Shown one piece after another: positions 49,451 to 59,904 of a stretch of DNA of 64,000 nucleotides. How positions within the stretch are numbered: the first letter of the stretch is position 1; each line of letters starts with the position of its first letter. The notes beneath the pieces were generated by a model. That model had not been told where the DNA came from, searched no databases, and worked only from the letters and a program-made list of their open reading frames with translations. Both the position numbers and the translations under genes were made by a program. Source of the DNA: Liolophura sinensis (lineage: Eukaryota; Mollusca; Polyplacophora; Chitonida; Chitonidae); contig NC_088305.1 in assembly GCF_032854445.1 (NCBI RefSeq), positions 11,909,606-11,973,605 on the forward strand. Reading direction: 5' to 3'.

Positions 49451-49639
49451 TAAGATAATGAAATTATATCAGATTTACTCTGCCACAGTTACCATAAGTT
49501 AACATGCGGGTAGAATGTTTAGGGCATTGCGTTTGTGATATCAGTTGACATCACTTAATGCCAAATATCACTAATACCTTTAACTAAGGATATTCAATAT
49601 GACACACTACAGCTCACAGAGAATACCCAGGGCAGCGTG

Positions 49640-49745
49640 ATACTTGACAAATACTCGCTCAGGTGAAATCCGACCTCTTGTCGATTTACATCTGTTAACG
49701 TTATATTCTAAAGGTTCATGTACATGCTTAACTATTAGCAGCTTG
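49640..49745 (-). repeat. R3 fragment
   Basis: GGTGAAATCCGACCTCTTGT, CGATTTACATCTGTTAAC, then GGTTCATGTACATGCTTAAC in reverse. Confidence 0.5.
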
Positions 49746-50757
49746 CTAATCACCAACACTTAAACAGAATTAGGGGAAAGCATGCAGTAGATGTTAATTT
49801 CAAAAGCAACAATTCCAGGTTATACCTCTTGTATGTAGATACTGCTTGTTTTACTCATTTTTCCGATATGGTCGAAGCTTGTATTCGGTTACTTTCCTGG
49901 AAGAAGTTGTAATATCATCAATGGTAGAAAAAGTTCATTATTATCAGAATTTACTTAGAATTTATTCCCTTTATATACTTCCCATCCACATAATTAATCC
50001 ATGCGGACAACAAAGATTTGCGACATGCGCCCAACACCTTAAATATATTGATCAATATGAAATACCACAGCTGTTACTGTTTGCAGACATGTGTAAACCA
50101 CAACACTGACTGTCTATTATACATGTATCTATCAATACATATGTCTTTAGTTCAGCTCTTAAAATGGAATGGATTCCCTGTCTATGTCCTATATATGCTG
50201 AAGGCGAATACAAAAGTCAATATCCCCGAGCAACAATATACATTTAAAGTATAGAATTACCGTCTCGAGTATGGTTTGTAAAGAGAATACATTTAACCAC
50301 GAAACTCAACCGCCGAAGGATGTGTCTGATGGCCAGCAACAGTTTCCTGTATATTCAACACTGCTGGAGGATTGTATAAGCATGTACATTAACACGGTAC
50401 ATTAAGCATGTAACTTTAGGGTACAAGTGTACAGTGACAACGGACAATAACAAGTGACGTCACGCGTCTGGCCCTTTTTCAGCTCGGTTATTGTGCTTAA
50501 CAGTTACAAGTGATAAGTAAAAGTATCGTTCGATAACTGCATATAAGGAAGAAAATAATACACTCGATTTCGTAATCGAGGGACTCGCATCTGGCAAGTG
50601 TATCGGGCAAGTTCATTTGGGAAGAGCATTATAGTACAGCGGCAAAGTGCACTCCATCATGCATCAGTACTTGTTATGTACTCTTACGAAAAACAGTTAT
50701 GTATGTTGGTGTCATTTAGTTTGCCTGTTTGAGAGTGAAACCCTTCTATGATTATGG

Positions 50758-50998
50758 TATTTATTTATTTGATGGGTGTTTTACGCCGTACTCAAGAATA
50801 TTTCACTTATACGGCGGCCAGCATTATGGTGGGAGAAAGCTGGGCACAGCCCGGGGGAAACCCACGACCATCCGCAGCATACGGCTGGAGAGGAAGCCAG
50901 CATGAGCTGGACTTGAACTCACAGCGACCGCATTGGTGAGAGACTCCTGGGTCATTACGCTGCGCTAGCGCGCTAACCGACTGAGCCACGGAGGCCCC
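50758..50998 (-). mobile_element. SINE-1 with target-site duplication and internal deletion
   Basis: Flanked by CTATGATTATGG at 50,746-50,757 and 50,999-51,010. About 25-30 bp around the usual GCAGGTTGCTGACGG block is missing (the copy reads CCGCAGCATACGGCTGG). Otherwise close to consensus. Confidence 0.88.
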
Positions 50999-51164
50999 CT
51001 ATGATTATGGACATTGGGCTGTATGTATGCACGCATGGTACATATTGCGCCTTAAATTTATTGTGCAGGTCATTACACACTAACGTGTCCATATTGTCGA
51101 TAAGTTTTGAGACAATATTTATTTACATGTCCTCTGAGAACACAGTGACAATATTTATTTATAT

Positions 51165-51290
51165 TTGTTTATTTACTTTATTTGTTTATTGATATTGTAC
51201 GCCATACTCAGCATATCTGACTTATACTATGGCGGTAAGCAGTATGGTGGGCTGTCCCCTCGGCTATCCGTATAGGGTTTTATGTGTTAA
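51165..51290 (-). mobile_element. SINE-1, 3' portion, degraded
   Basis: TTTATTGATATTGTACGCCA, TACTCAGCATATCTGACTTA and GTAAGCAGTATGGTGGG. Confidence 0.55.
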
Positions 51291-51367
51291 AGGCTGTACT
51301 ACATGTATCAATGGCTCAGTTGGTTTTAAAATAAACACACAGATGTACAGTAGGAGAATATCTAAAG

Positions 51368-51440
51368 CCTGGATGAATGTATGAATAATGATGGTTTAAC
51401 GCCAGTTTGGCAATATTGCAGCCAAATCATGACAAGAACA
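51368..51440 (-). mobile_element. SINE tail, CACGATAT/GCGTTAAGCC type, diverged
   Basis: GAATAATGATGGTTTAACGC, CAGTTTGGCAATATTGCAGC, CAAATCATGAC in reverse orientation. Confidence 0.45.
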
Positions 51441-51511
51441 TGTTTAAACCAAGGGAGAGTAACTAGTTCCTGATGGATTAATGAGGATCAAACAAAAAGA
51501 GACGAACACGC

Positions 51512-51600
51512 ATTGTCAACTGAAAACGGCCCCATGAGACAATTCACCTGATTAAGGTTTCTTTTTTTTGTAACTGTTCGTGTAAATACTTAGAAGGGAG
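51512..51600 (-). repeat. R3 fragment
   Basis: CATTGTCAACTGAAAACGGC, TTCACCTGATTAAGGTTTC, TGTTCGTGTAAATACTTAG in reverse. Confidence 0.4.
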
Positions 51601-51794
51601 CTGTCAGCGGATCCCATGTCAATACGAATTGAACAGAATGAGTCAAAATAAAACGAATCGTTTAATTAAGCAATGCAGAAAACGTAACGTGTCCTCGTAA
51701 ACTCAAAGAGCTGCAGCGCGTACATAAAAAAATGAAGGCAGAAAGAAAACACAGTGAGCAGGGACCAGGATTTAGTGATTAGTCCAGACAATTT

Positions 51795-51935
51795 GGACCT
51801 GCTCTAAAAAACCGTCGCAAGGCAACCTCAGGCACAAGATGTCATGGTGACGTATCTCTTCAGTAGACGTTGTCATGGAAGTTACACCAGGTAGAATTTG
51901 CGATTGCTATGTAAAACGGACAGCTGAACCCCAGC
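51795..51935 (+). repeat. R4 dispersed repeat, copy 2
   Basis: GTCATGGTGACGTATCTCTT, GTTGTCATGGAAGTTAC and GCGATTGCTATGTAAAACGG keep the order and spacing of the 21-kb copy. Confidence 0.5.
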
Positions 51936-52459
51936 ATGGGCAGGTATACAATACAAACCGACGCAAGGTACGTCTATATGGCCGATAGCATGACATTGAT
52001 GCGCACGCAGAAAAAAGGACGTCGGGAAAAGAGTACAGGGATTATTCAGTGCACAGCGGTTAATTCTTAATGGAATACCGAGATATATTCTTCCGCTGGC
52101 AAATTAAACCCATCTAGCAGGATGTGAATAGGACGCATCACGTGAGAGATGTTTACGAAATTGACCAGTTCAGGATAAGCCCCAACACTAATGAGTCGGC
52201 TGCTTGTGTCTAGCGTCCAATTAAGTCAACGCTGTAACCATTCAGTAGAGCTGTTCTTACGTGGTTTAAGACATAATCTATTTATTAGGTAAGGATTCGA
52301 TTGTCTGGTCTGATCTGCATTCCGAAGATCTTTGGCTACTGAGCGTTTACACACGTTGAGAAACAACTCAATGCCCTGATGGCTGGCAGCGTCACTGGAT
52401 GTGAAAACTACTCTGCTGAAAATAAACCACTGACCTTCAGTATTGGTAGGATGCAGTTC

Positions 52460-53335
52460 AGTTTAGCAATCTGTGCGTCGAAACAGACATTCGTGTACCA
52501 GCCGTCAACCAAGATAGACGTTCCAGGTCAATAATCGCAAGGTCAATTCCCAAAACGACGTTTCACGCATATCACCAAACAACTAACAAAGTATGTAAAG
52601 TACGAAAATAAGACGGGATCATGCAAAGAGAAGCAGTCAACAGTTTTAAGTGATGTTAGAAAGACGCAAGTTATGTTCTAAACGACTGAGTGAAATCAGT
52701 ATTCAAATCCTGAACCATGCTAGAATATAAGTTGTCGATAGTAAAATATGTATTTCAGTTCAGTTTTGATTGTAACTGCTCGTGTGTCCAACGTGACAAT
52801 TCCAAACGATGAATGGACAGCCCCCAAGTCCTAGGTTAAGCGGAATTAGACACAGTTATGAAGTAAAGTGCTAGAGATTTAGGACGTTCTGTCCATATTT
52901 ACTTACAACAAAATTATACTCAGTGTAAAACTTAAGAAACTTAGAGTGAAGGCCACTAGTTTTTGTAGTAATAACTGGTGACATTGACTGAAATCATCAC
53001 ATAACACAAAGGATCTAACAAATGCTACAAGGCGAGATATGTACATGCCATATGCAGGACCCTTCGGTTTATTGCCGCCCAAGTAAAGATAATTTACAAT
53101 GTCAAAATTTAATCTATCCCTCTTGCCGTACAGTCTGTTAGAGAGGAAACCGTTTTGGTCTTTGCACAAATATAGGCCCAGATAAGACGTACCATCTGAA
53201 GAATCTGTGGTTTCTTTTACATAACGTTTGAATTCACCCACAGCTCTATAATTATGTCTAACGTGTTTGTTCTGAACACACAGCCGTAAGTAGGTGCAAA
53301 CTGTGGGACTGATTCGTTCTTTACGCCGTACTCAA
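52460..53335 (-). pseudogene. Degraded retroelement: C-terminal reverse-transcriptase-type protein fragment plus 3' untranslated region (R2)
   Basis: Seen on the minus strand: a frame from about 53,330 to 52,953 reads TSYLGLYLCKDQNGFLSNRL, then YGKRDRLNFDIVNYLYLGG, then GPAYGMYISRLVAFVRS. Family knowledge: this matches a protein segment common in animal retroelements, remembered as D-x-NF-x-IVN-F-P-F ... PAYG-x-Y-x-S-QL-x-R-Y-x-R, near the C-terminus of RT-bearing polyproteins. A frameshift near 52,952 moves the coding sense to the neighbouring frame, which continues LHSKFLKFYTEYNFVVSKYG, matching the family's KFYGRY...LVSKYG segment. A stop follows. The next ~400 nt to 52,460 is an untranslated tail that recurs alone through the window. 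SINE-1 sequence lies at the upstream edge (53,320-53,360). No catalytic RT motif is present; the element is truncated and dead. Whether it is a LINE, a Penelope-like element or another class cannot be settled from this part. Confidence 0.72.
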
Positions 53336-53362
53336 GAATATTTCAGTCATACGATTGCCATG
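53318..53362 (-). mobile_element. SINE-1 fragment
   Basis: TTTACGCCGTACTCAAGAAT followed by ATTTCAGTCATACGATTG, at the edge of the retroelement fragment. Confidence 0.55.
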
Positions 53363-54018
53363 GTAATTTGCTCTTCTGGTATTTTCTGGGTCACCGCGAA
53401 GAGTTTTCATTTATCTTAAGTGTGTAAAACTGGCTATATTATGTTTGTAGCAGTGAAACCAATTTGGTGTTGAGATCTACAGTTCCTGTTGACGTCAATA
53501 TCACTTTTCACCTCGTTTTGGGGTTATTTTGTGAGGTAATCACGTGATTTTCTCTTAGGAAGTGTGGAGTTTTCACGTATATGGTGTTAACGTTTGACTA
53601 CGTGCAGACTTGGCATTCAGTCCTTCCCACGTATGAGGTGTCAATAATGTCATTGCCATAGCTGAAGTATCCATGGTACCTGAGAGTCTATTGAAAACCT
53701 CTGCGCTTCCTCAGTAACCCTTCCTGCTCCTCATCATTAAAATTCGTGCGGTGTGCCATTCGATCCAAACTTTGATTGGAACATGCTGATTCAGTTATAG
53801 ATGGAAACTGAGTTTCATCACATCTCTTACGTAGTTTGTGATTGAATAGTCATCGGAACATTCGCAATAACCTTGTTTTTGGTGGAAATAATTCATTTTC
53901 GTGTGTTAATTTTTTTTAGCTTTCATCCGAAAATGGAGTTTTGTGTAATAAGATGCTGCACACATTTAGATGCTGTTTAAGTATTTTGACATTCTGGGAA
54001 GGTATGGCATTCTCAAAC

Positions 54019-54277
54019 TTATTTATTTATTTGATCGGTGTTTTACGTCCTACTCAAGAATGTTTTGCTTATACGACGGCGGCCAGCATTATTCTGGGAG
54101 AAAACTGGGCAGGGCCTGGGGGAAACCCGCACGACCACCCGCAGGTTGCTGAGGGACTTTCCCATGTACGGTCGGAGAGGAAACCAACATGAGCTGAACA
54201 TGAACCGCATCGGTGACAGAATCCTGGGTCATTGCGCGGTGCTGGCACGCTAACCGCCTCGGCCACAGAGGCCCCTG
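54019..54277 (-). mobile_element. SINE-1, near full length
   Basis: CTTATTTATTTATTTGATCG through GGCCACAGAGGCCCC; the head is slightly rearranged. Confidence 0.82.
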
Positions 54278-54769
54278 TATTGGCAATCATCTTGGGATAT
54301 ACTTTTATGACAGCTGGTGAAATCCTCTCTTCCCTGCGTATGTGTCGCACTTGCTTTAAAAAAAAAATCACATTACACGCTGAAAAAATAACGGTTTCAT
54401 ATTCCTGTCAAAAATTCTCGAAAATTAAACGTTACATTCTTTTGCAAGCGAGACACACAACTCCCCTTTTCTGTCACTAACAAAATGATTTATAGACGGT
54501 TAGGCTCGACCTACAGAGCGACGCTCCACTGTTTACGAGACATGTTACTTCAGATTAATTCTCATCTCAATATTCATTTAAATCTTTATAACGCCTTTCC
54601 TCGTCCATTTTCCGGTCAGTGAAAAGGGGAATAGATTAACAAGTTCTCCACTTTTCCTTCGGTCTACAACAACCCGTCTATTATCTGCAAATAACAAGGT
54701 TTCTTACTCTCAAGACCATTTTGTTAACATATATATTTTTACGTTCCAAAGATGTAGAAAAATGAGGAA

Positions 54770-54995
54770 TCAAAATACCATGTCCGACTCACATATATCA
54801 CACGTGAACCATTAACTTGCTTTCCATGTCGATAATCGCAAGAAGCAATTCCAAAACCACCTAAAACACCAATTCCTGGAGGAATATGTAAAGAAAAAAT
54901 ATGTAAGGCCGGTAACACGTAAGAGAAAAGCAATCAACAGTTTTCATCATTGAAGGAAAGCAGGATATTTTAGGTATGACATCTAATTCAGTTTT
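54770..54995 (-). mobile_element. R2 retroelement 3'-end copy
   Basis: GCAATTCCAAAACCACCTAA, GTAACACGTAAGAGAAAAGC and TAGGTATGACATCTAATTCA in reverse order, as in the 35.5-kb copy. Confidence 0.5.
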
Positions 54996-55020
54996 CAACT
55001 ATGACAAGGCTGTCCTAATT

Positions 55021-55253
55021 TTATTTATTTATTTATTTATTTATTTGATTGGTGTTTTACGCGGTACTCAGGAGTAATTCACTTGTACGATGGTGATCAG
55101 CATTATGGTAAGAGGAAACCGGCCGACAACCATCCGCACGTTGCTGACAGACGTACGACCGGAGAGCAAACCAGCATGAACTTGGCATGAACCCACAGCG
55201 ACTGCATTGGTGAGAGGTGCTTTGGTCATTGCGCTCGGCCACAGATGCCCTCT
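55021..55253 (-). mobile_element. SINE-1, near full length, diverged
   Basis: A long (TTTA)n tail, then GGTGTTTTACGCGGTACTCA, and the end CGGCCACAGATGCCCTC. Confidence 0.78.
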
Positions 55254-55635
55254 TCCTCTATACACATACTTCTAAGTTTGTATATTCATATTTAAAGACC
55301 TATTATGAACGTATGGCCAGGATCTGTAGCTAACCAGGATTCTCTTTCTCGTCATCGTTGAAGGGGACTAATTAGTAAGCGAGCGCCAATGGACAGCTGC
55401 ATGTATTGGGAGACAAATGAGAGTGTCGAGGTCTCATTGGACTGATCAAGGCATTACCAGATGAGACCAGTTTATCACGGCGAGGTGAAGTAAGATCTCT
55501 GAACGGAGAAATAAAGAGCTATAAACACTGGAAAGATTTCCCTCCTAGTGTCATACCTGGTAAAAAGATACACTTGCACTTCTAACATTACGTCTACGAG
55601 AAATTCTTGCAGTATTGTTTTTTAGTATGGGAAAA

Positions 55636-55766
55636 TTTATTTATTCATTTGATAGGTGTTTTACGCCGTACTCAAGACTATTTCACTTATACGACGGAGG
55701 CCAGCAATATGGTCGGAGGAACGTGGAAAGAGGCCGGCGAAAACCCACGACCGCCGGCAGACCTTC
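55636..55766 (-). mobile_element. SINE-1, 3' half
   Basis: AAATTTATTTATTCATTTGA, TACGCCGTACTCAAGACTAT and AAAACCCACGACCGCCGGC. Confidence 0.72.
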
Positions 55767-55872
55767 ACACTTGATCATATTTATGTGAACTAATACTTAA
55801 TGGAAATTCGTTATGTCAATCGCCGATAATTCTAGTAAATTTACTCAAATTGAGAAAGTGTTGGCTTCTTTG

Positions 55873-55945
55873 GTTGTTGTTGAACGCCATACTCAAGAAT
55901 ATTTCACTTACGCGATGGCTTCCTGTTTCACTGATAGAGGAAACG
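55873..55945 (-). mobile_element. SINE-1 fragment
   Basis: GTTGTTGTTGAACGCCATAC then TCAAGAATATTTCACTTACG. Confidence 0.5.
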
Positions 55946-56099
55946 TACTGGTCAGGTTAAACCACAAACCAAAATTTTGCAACTTGACGATGAATTTCCA
56001 CACGTATGATATTCACACCATATTTGTGGATAACAAATGGTTTTAAATAACTACGCAACAAGGCCCCTAAGAACAGTACGTGTTTGTGTGTGTGGAGAA

Positions 56100-56119
56100 G
56101 GGGTGGGGGAGGGGGTGGG
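56100..56119 (+). other. G-quadruplex-type motif
   Basis: Four G runs of 4, 5, 5 and 3 separated by single bases, on the strand opposite the receptor transcript, about 390 bp inside the proposed intron from the first exon. Confidence 0.7.
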
Positions 56120-56509
56120 TATGGTATTGACAAACTTAAAAACTGCCTTCGTGCCCAATCCCACATTGCTAGCACTTCTTTGACGCGGGGTGCTGTATAA
56201 GATTACCCATAATTCCTACTAACAAGAACCCGCCACATGGTAGAAGCATCGACATATATATATACACATGTATATATGGAACATTTAAGCAGACATAATA
56301 CTTATCCCTTCGATTCAAGGATTAGTGCAGGTTTTTGCAACACCTGCAAACGTTTTCCGCATGGAAATGTATATACGAAAGAATAATTTACCAAGAGAGT
56401 GAGATGCAAATCGTTTGTTTGCCTGAAAAGTAAACCAGAAACACCTTTACGAGTCACAAAACTTGGGAGATAGTTCCCGTAAAATATCGACAGAAAAGAA
56501 GAGACTTAC

Positions 56510-56657
56510 CTGGAATCTGTGTTCCCTTGAAGTAGTCAAACATGCATTTCCATTCGTGGTAATTTGCAGTCCCATCCAGTTCCGAGATTTGATCGTAAGT
56601 CAGTGTGTGATCTGTATTGTTGGCATCAGCGCTTTGGGTTATATTGCTAATCGCCAT
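56510..56657 (-). CDS. First recognised coding exon of a class B1 (secretin-type) GPCR, N-terminal extracellular part
   Basis: Seen: an ATG at 56,657 with A at -3 and G at +4, and an in-frame TAA two codons upstream. There are 49 codons plus one nucleotide, ending at a consensus donor (CCAG/GTAAGT on the minus strand). The peptide is acidic and polar, with sequons at N5 and N13 and one cysteine, C38, in the context EWKCMFDYFKG. Family knowledge: the class B1 extracellular domain has a first conserved cysteine in a helix, followed about 15 residues later by an exon with the second cysteine and a WDG/CWP motif. The exon ends in phase 1, which fits the exon at 8,918-9,025; the junction codon becomes GAT (Asp). 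Odd: there is no hydrophobic signal peptide. Either the receptor lacks one, or a real acceptor lies inside the exon (GATTAG/C, exon from 56,646) and a signal-peptide exon sits further right. On its own this exon is not diagnostic; its assignment rests on the phase and cysteine-spacing match. Confidence 0.62.
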
Positions 56658-59310
56658 TATTTAGCAAAGTGAGTTCAGTTAAAGGAATACAGAAAACATA
56701 TGTGAAACGACATAGCTTTAACGTTTCAGGTGGAGGTGAAAACAAAGAATGAAACTGTCAAGGGAATCAATCAAGACTGCCTTCCGGCATCAAATCACTT
56801 ATGACAACACCAAGTCGACTTCCGCAGAAGGCTACGGTTAAAGAGCACAGCTATCAGCTCTTCTCTTCCTCTTGGCGGTTCATAACTTTAAAGACAATAC
56901 AAGAATCCTCCCCACGGCTTGTCTAGCGCGAGTACTCGACTGGATCCTAAAATCACTGTTCAGAAATTGTCTCAAGAAAGCCTTTCCTGCCTCCCGACGA
57001 TTGGTGGGTTTGGGGAAACATCTTGTACATTGTACGGGCTGTGCCAGAATGTACACTGACAGGTTTCGATTGGTAAACCCGACAGCTTTCCAACACGACT
57101 ATTTCAGCGAAGCAGCAACGTCTGTATGACTTCAGTGTTGCACTGAAGAAGTTTGCAGAACGATGACACGCGCTGTAAATGTTAATCCACGTTTATCAGT
57201 GAATCATTAGAGGAAAATTGTTAGCATCGAACGTAAACAACAACACCAACACATTAACACTTATCCAGCGTGTTCGGATTGAACAAGGTTAAACGTCCAA
57301 ACAACGTTAGACCTTAAATCACGTTTTTACCGGCAATACAGGATGCAAAACATCCTTTAACATCTAGAAAGAAGTTGTCTCAGTCTTTAAGACTGTCTAC
57401 AAGATTTAAGTGCCGACAAGGCTAAACATATAGTCGGCAGTTTCAGTATTGCCACTATAGTCGGTATCTCCACACTGTTTTTCTAGTATATAACAAAAGA
57501 GATTCCAAAAATTTACAATTCTGTTCAACCTTTTCCTGTACGTAGTAAAATTACACGGTACATCAGGCGAAAACGACTCACTTCATCTTAACATCCCAGC
57601 CGGCCCAAGCGAAGAAAGTAGGGAATAAAGCCAGGCCTTTTCTTGCTATCTAGACAATTGTATAAACAACCAGGCTATCACCTTTCCGAAATAATTCAGC
57701 AATGACGAATGGGTTAGTCGTACATCTACCAGCTTCTCACGACCTCATCTCGCTATCACATGATATATCCAGAATCTGCTGTTTTAGACGGTAGCCGATA
57801 TTGGCAAATAGGAGAGGCGGTCCAGATGACGCGCTATGTTGGAGTATCTCGCTGGCAGTGGGCTGTGCACGCCCTCTGGTGTCTTTATTCTCCATAGCCA
57901 CAAAGGCCTGATAAACTTATTGGGTATATCTAAAAGAATGCTAATTTGAGACTTAATCGATAAACAACCCGATCGACACAGTATGATACGACATACTTGT
58001 CACACTGTATCTCATCAACGTTACCAAGACCGCTAACTGCGAATTTTTACATTTTTACTCAGGTTTCTAAGTAAATAAGATTGTCCGTTAATGGTTTTAA
58101 TGTGGGTACTGAATCATAATCTTATCTTCGATAACTAAACCGATTTGTGCGTCTGGCGCAAATATAGAACTTTTCTGACAGCTCGAAATCGTGAACTCGT
58201 TATTTCTCTTAGTTGAGGGATAAAACATGTCTTCATTTCTGAAATTCCATGACTTATTACCAGACGATTTCCCAAACGGCATTTCCATCGGTATACAGTG
58301 GGTGCCCGTATGCTTAAGCGGGAAGCTGGGCTAACCACGACATATGGCTATCAGCTGTCCGCCTCAGAGAAGCCACACCTCGCCCGCACCATTCTGCACT
58401 GATAGCCGTCGGCTTGCCGTATGGATTTCTCCCAAGTCTGATAGCTTAACACCGCATTTAGATGCCCGGATTCGATAGCAGACCGCGGTCTTCACTAGCC
58501 TGTAAGCGGAGAGGGCCGGCCTGGCCGCCGTAAGTCAATAGACCTGCGCATGTATATATTGAACAATGTTATCATCCAGAACATGCTTTGCGCATAAGCA
58601 TACATTGAAAACCATTTGTATGCAAAACTCGATAACATCTCCATGCAAGCAGAATTGTGTTAAAGATTTATTATACTATATCCAGCCTACGTCCGATATT
58701 ATTGCCCTACTTTGTCGTTAATAGTTGACGATAGTTTACTGTGGGGAATGTGCGTGCAGTACATTTGTTTGTTTTACTGGTATTGTCTCTATCGCTTATA
58801 TGAGAAATTTACAAAAGCCCGTTCATAAAAAAACCACATTATGTAAGTTATGAAAATTAAAAAAATAAACCCGAAATTTCCATTGATTTCAGAATTATTT
58901 ATCCCTAGAGCCTTCCATCTCATCGTGGAAATTACAACAGCGAAGGTTAATGTTTTTTTGGGGATATAATGTTGACTTGCTTTTCGTATTGTGTTACTGA
59001 CATGTACAATCTGACAATGAGTGAATGTCTACCAAAGACTTGCCATTGTGGAAACATTCTATAATTTTTCAGTCATTATAGTCAGGTTATGTTACAGATG
59101 ATTCAGGTAATTGCTTGAACTTCCAAATGGAAAGCAAGCTCACTTATGCGCAAATGTTTACTGCCCACGCTAAAACCGTAATCAGATATTAGTCATCATA
59201 CGACAGTTTCTGCGTTGGTCCAAAGTCGTTCTCGTGCGCCTTTACGTTATATTTTTGTACCTTGTACGGCATAGATTGGCTATTTTATGAATTTATTTAG
59301 TCGGTTATTA
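56658..59310. other. Region upstream of the first recognised receptor exon; no gene seen
   Basis: Would hold the 5' untranslated region, promoter or further 5' exons of the minus-strand receptor. I could not identify a TATA box, initiator or upstream exon with confidence. Open frames here (for example 56,872-57,129 +) resemble nothing I know. 58,270-58,530 is locally GC-richer and contains a 9-bp-stem inverted repeat. Confidence 0.4.
58346..58407. repeat. Short inverted repeat in a GC-richer block
   Basis: GGCTATCAG (58,346-58,354) pairs with CTGATAGCC (58,399-58,407) around 44 nt. Nine bp is short enough to occur by chance. Confidence 0.35.
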
Positions 59311-59314
59311 AAGG

Positions 59315-59521
59315 ATTAGCGGGCTAGTGTAGCCTGACAATTATCTAGAAGCCCTCATCAATGCGGTCGCTGTCAGTCCAGCTCATGTTGGCTGCTTCTC
59401 CGGGCGTACGTTCTTAAGAAGCAACCAGCGGATGGTCGGGAGTTTCCCTCGGGCTGTGTCCGGTCTGCTTCCACCATAATCCTTGCTTTTGTCGTATAAG
59501 TGAAATATTCTTGAGGACTGA
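59315..59521 (+). mobile_element. SINE-1, diverged, tail lost
   Basis: TTAGCGGGCTAGTGTAGCC, CATCAATGCGGTCGCTGTC, then GTATAAGTGAAATATTCTTG; no AAAT tail. Confidence 0.68.
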
Positions 59522-59904
59522 AAATCCATTGTAAGTAAAATGATGACGTTTCTACATGCATCCACTTATACATATCTAAATATTGTTTTACCACTCTTTA
59601 CAACGAAGTATTATTTCCCCTCGATACACAACAATGAAAAATCTATTCTTAACTTTACCTCGACCTTTGAACACAAAATGCTTAGCACAGAGGCATTTTG
59701 ACAAAACACTCGTGGCTATCAGTTTTTACGGCATTATGTTATAATGTCAGTCACCAGTCAGTAACAAACCGAAAGCATATTTTTCTTGGTGCTTCATATA
59801 TCAAGAGACAACGCTTTTCAGTAACGCGTTTTAATCTTCCCGCCTGGAAATCTCGTTTAAAGCAAAGTCAGACACAACAGGACAAATCCAATAGTACAGA
59901 ACCA

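Larger units (their letters stand above)
9026..56509 (-). other. Proposed 47.5-kb intron between the two receptor exons
   Basis: Bounded on the minus strand by GTAAGT at 56,509 and TTGCAG at 9,026, with phase 1 on both sides. It is packed with SINE, retroelement-tail and tandem repeats listed separately. I saw no further exon in it with both good splice sites and a recognisable domain. That the two exons belong to one transcript is inferred. Confidence 0.6.

Noticed and set aside
55957-56175. Minus-strand frame with a proline run (PYPPPPPPLL).
   Set aside because: The proline run is the reverse reading of the G-rich tract at 56,100-56,119, and there is no other protein-like feature.
58097-58338. 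Minus-strand frames upstream of the receptor start as a possible signal-peptide exon.
   Set aside because: No N-terminal hydrophobic segment after a start codon and no fitting donor in the needed phase.
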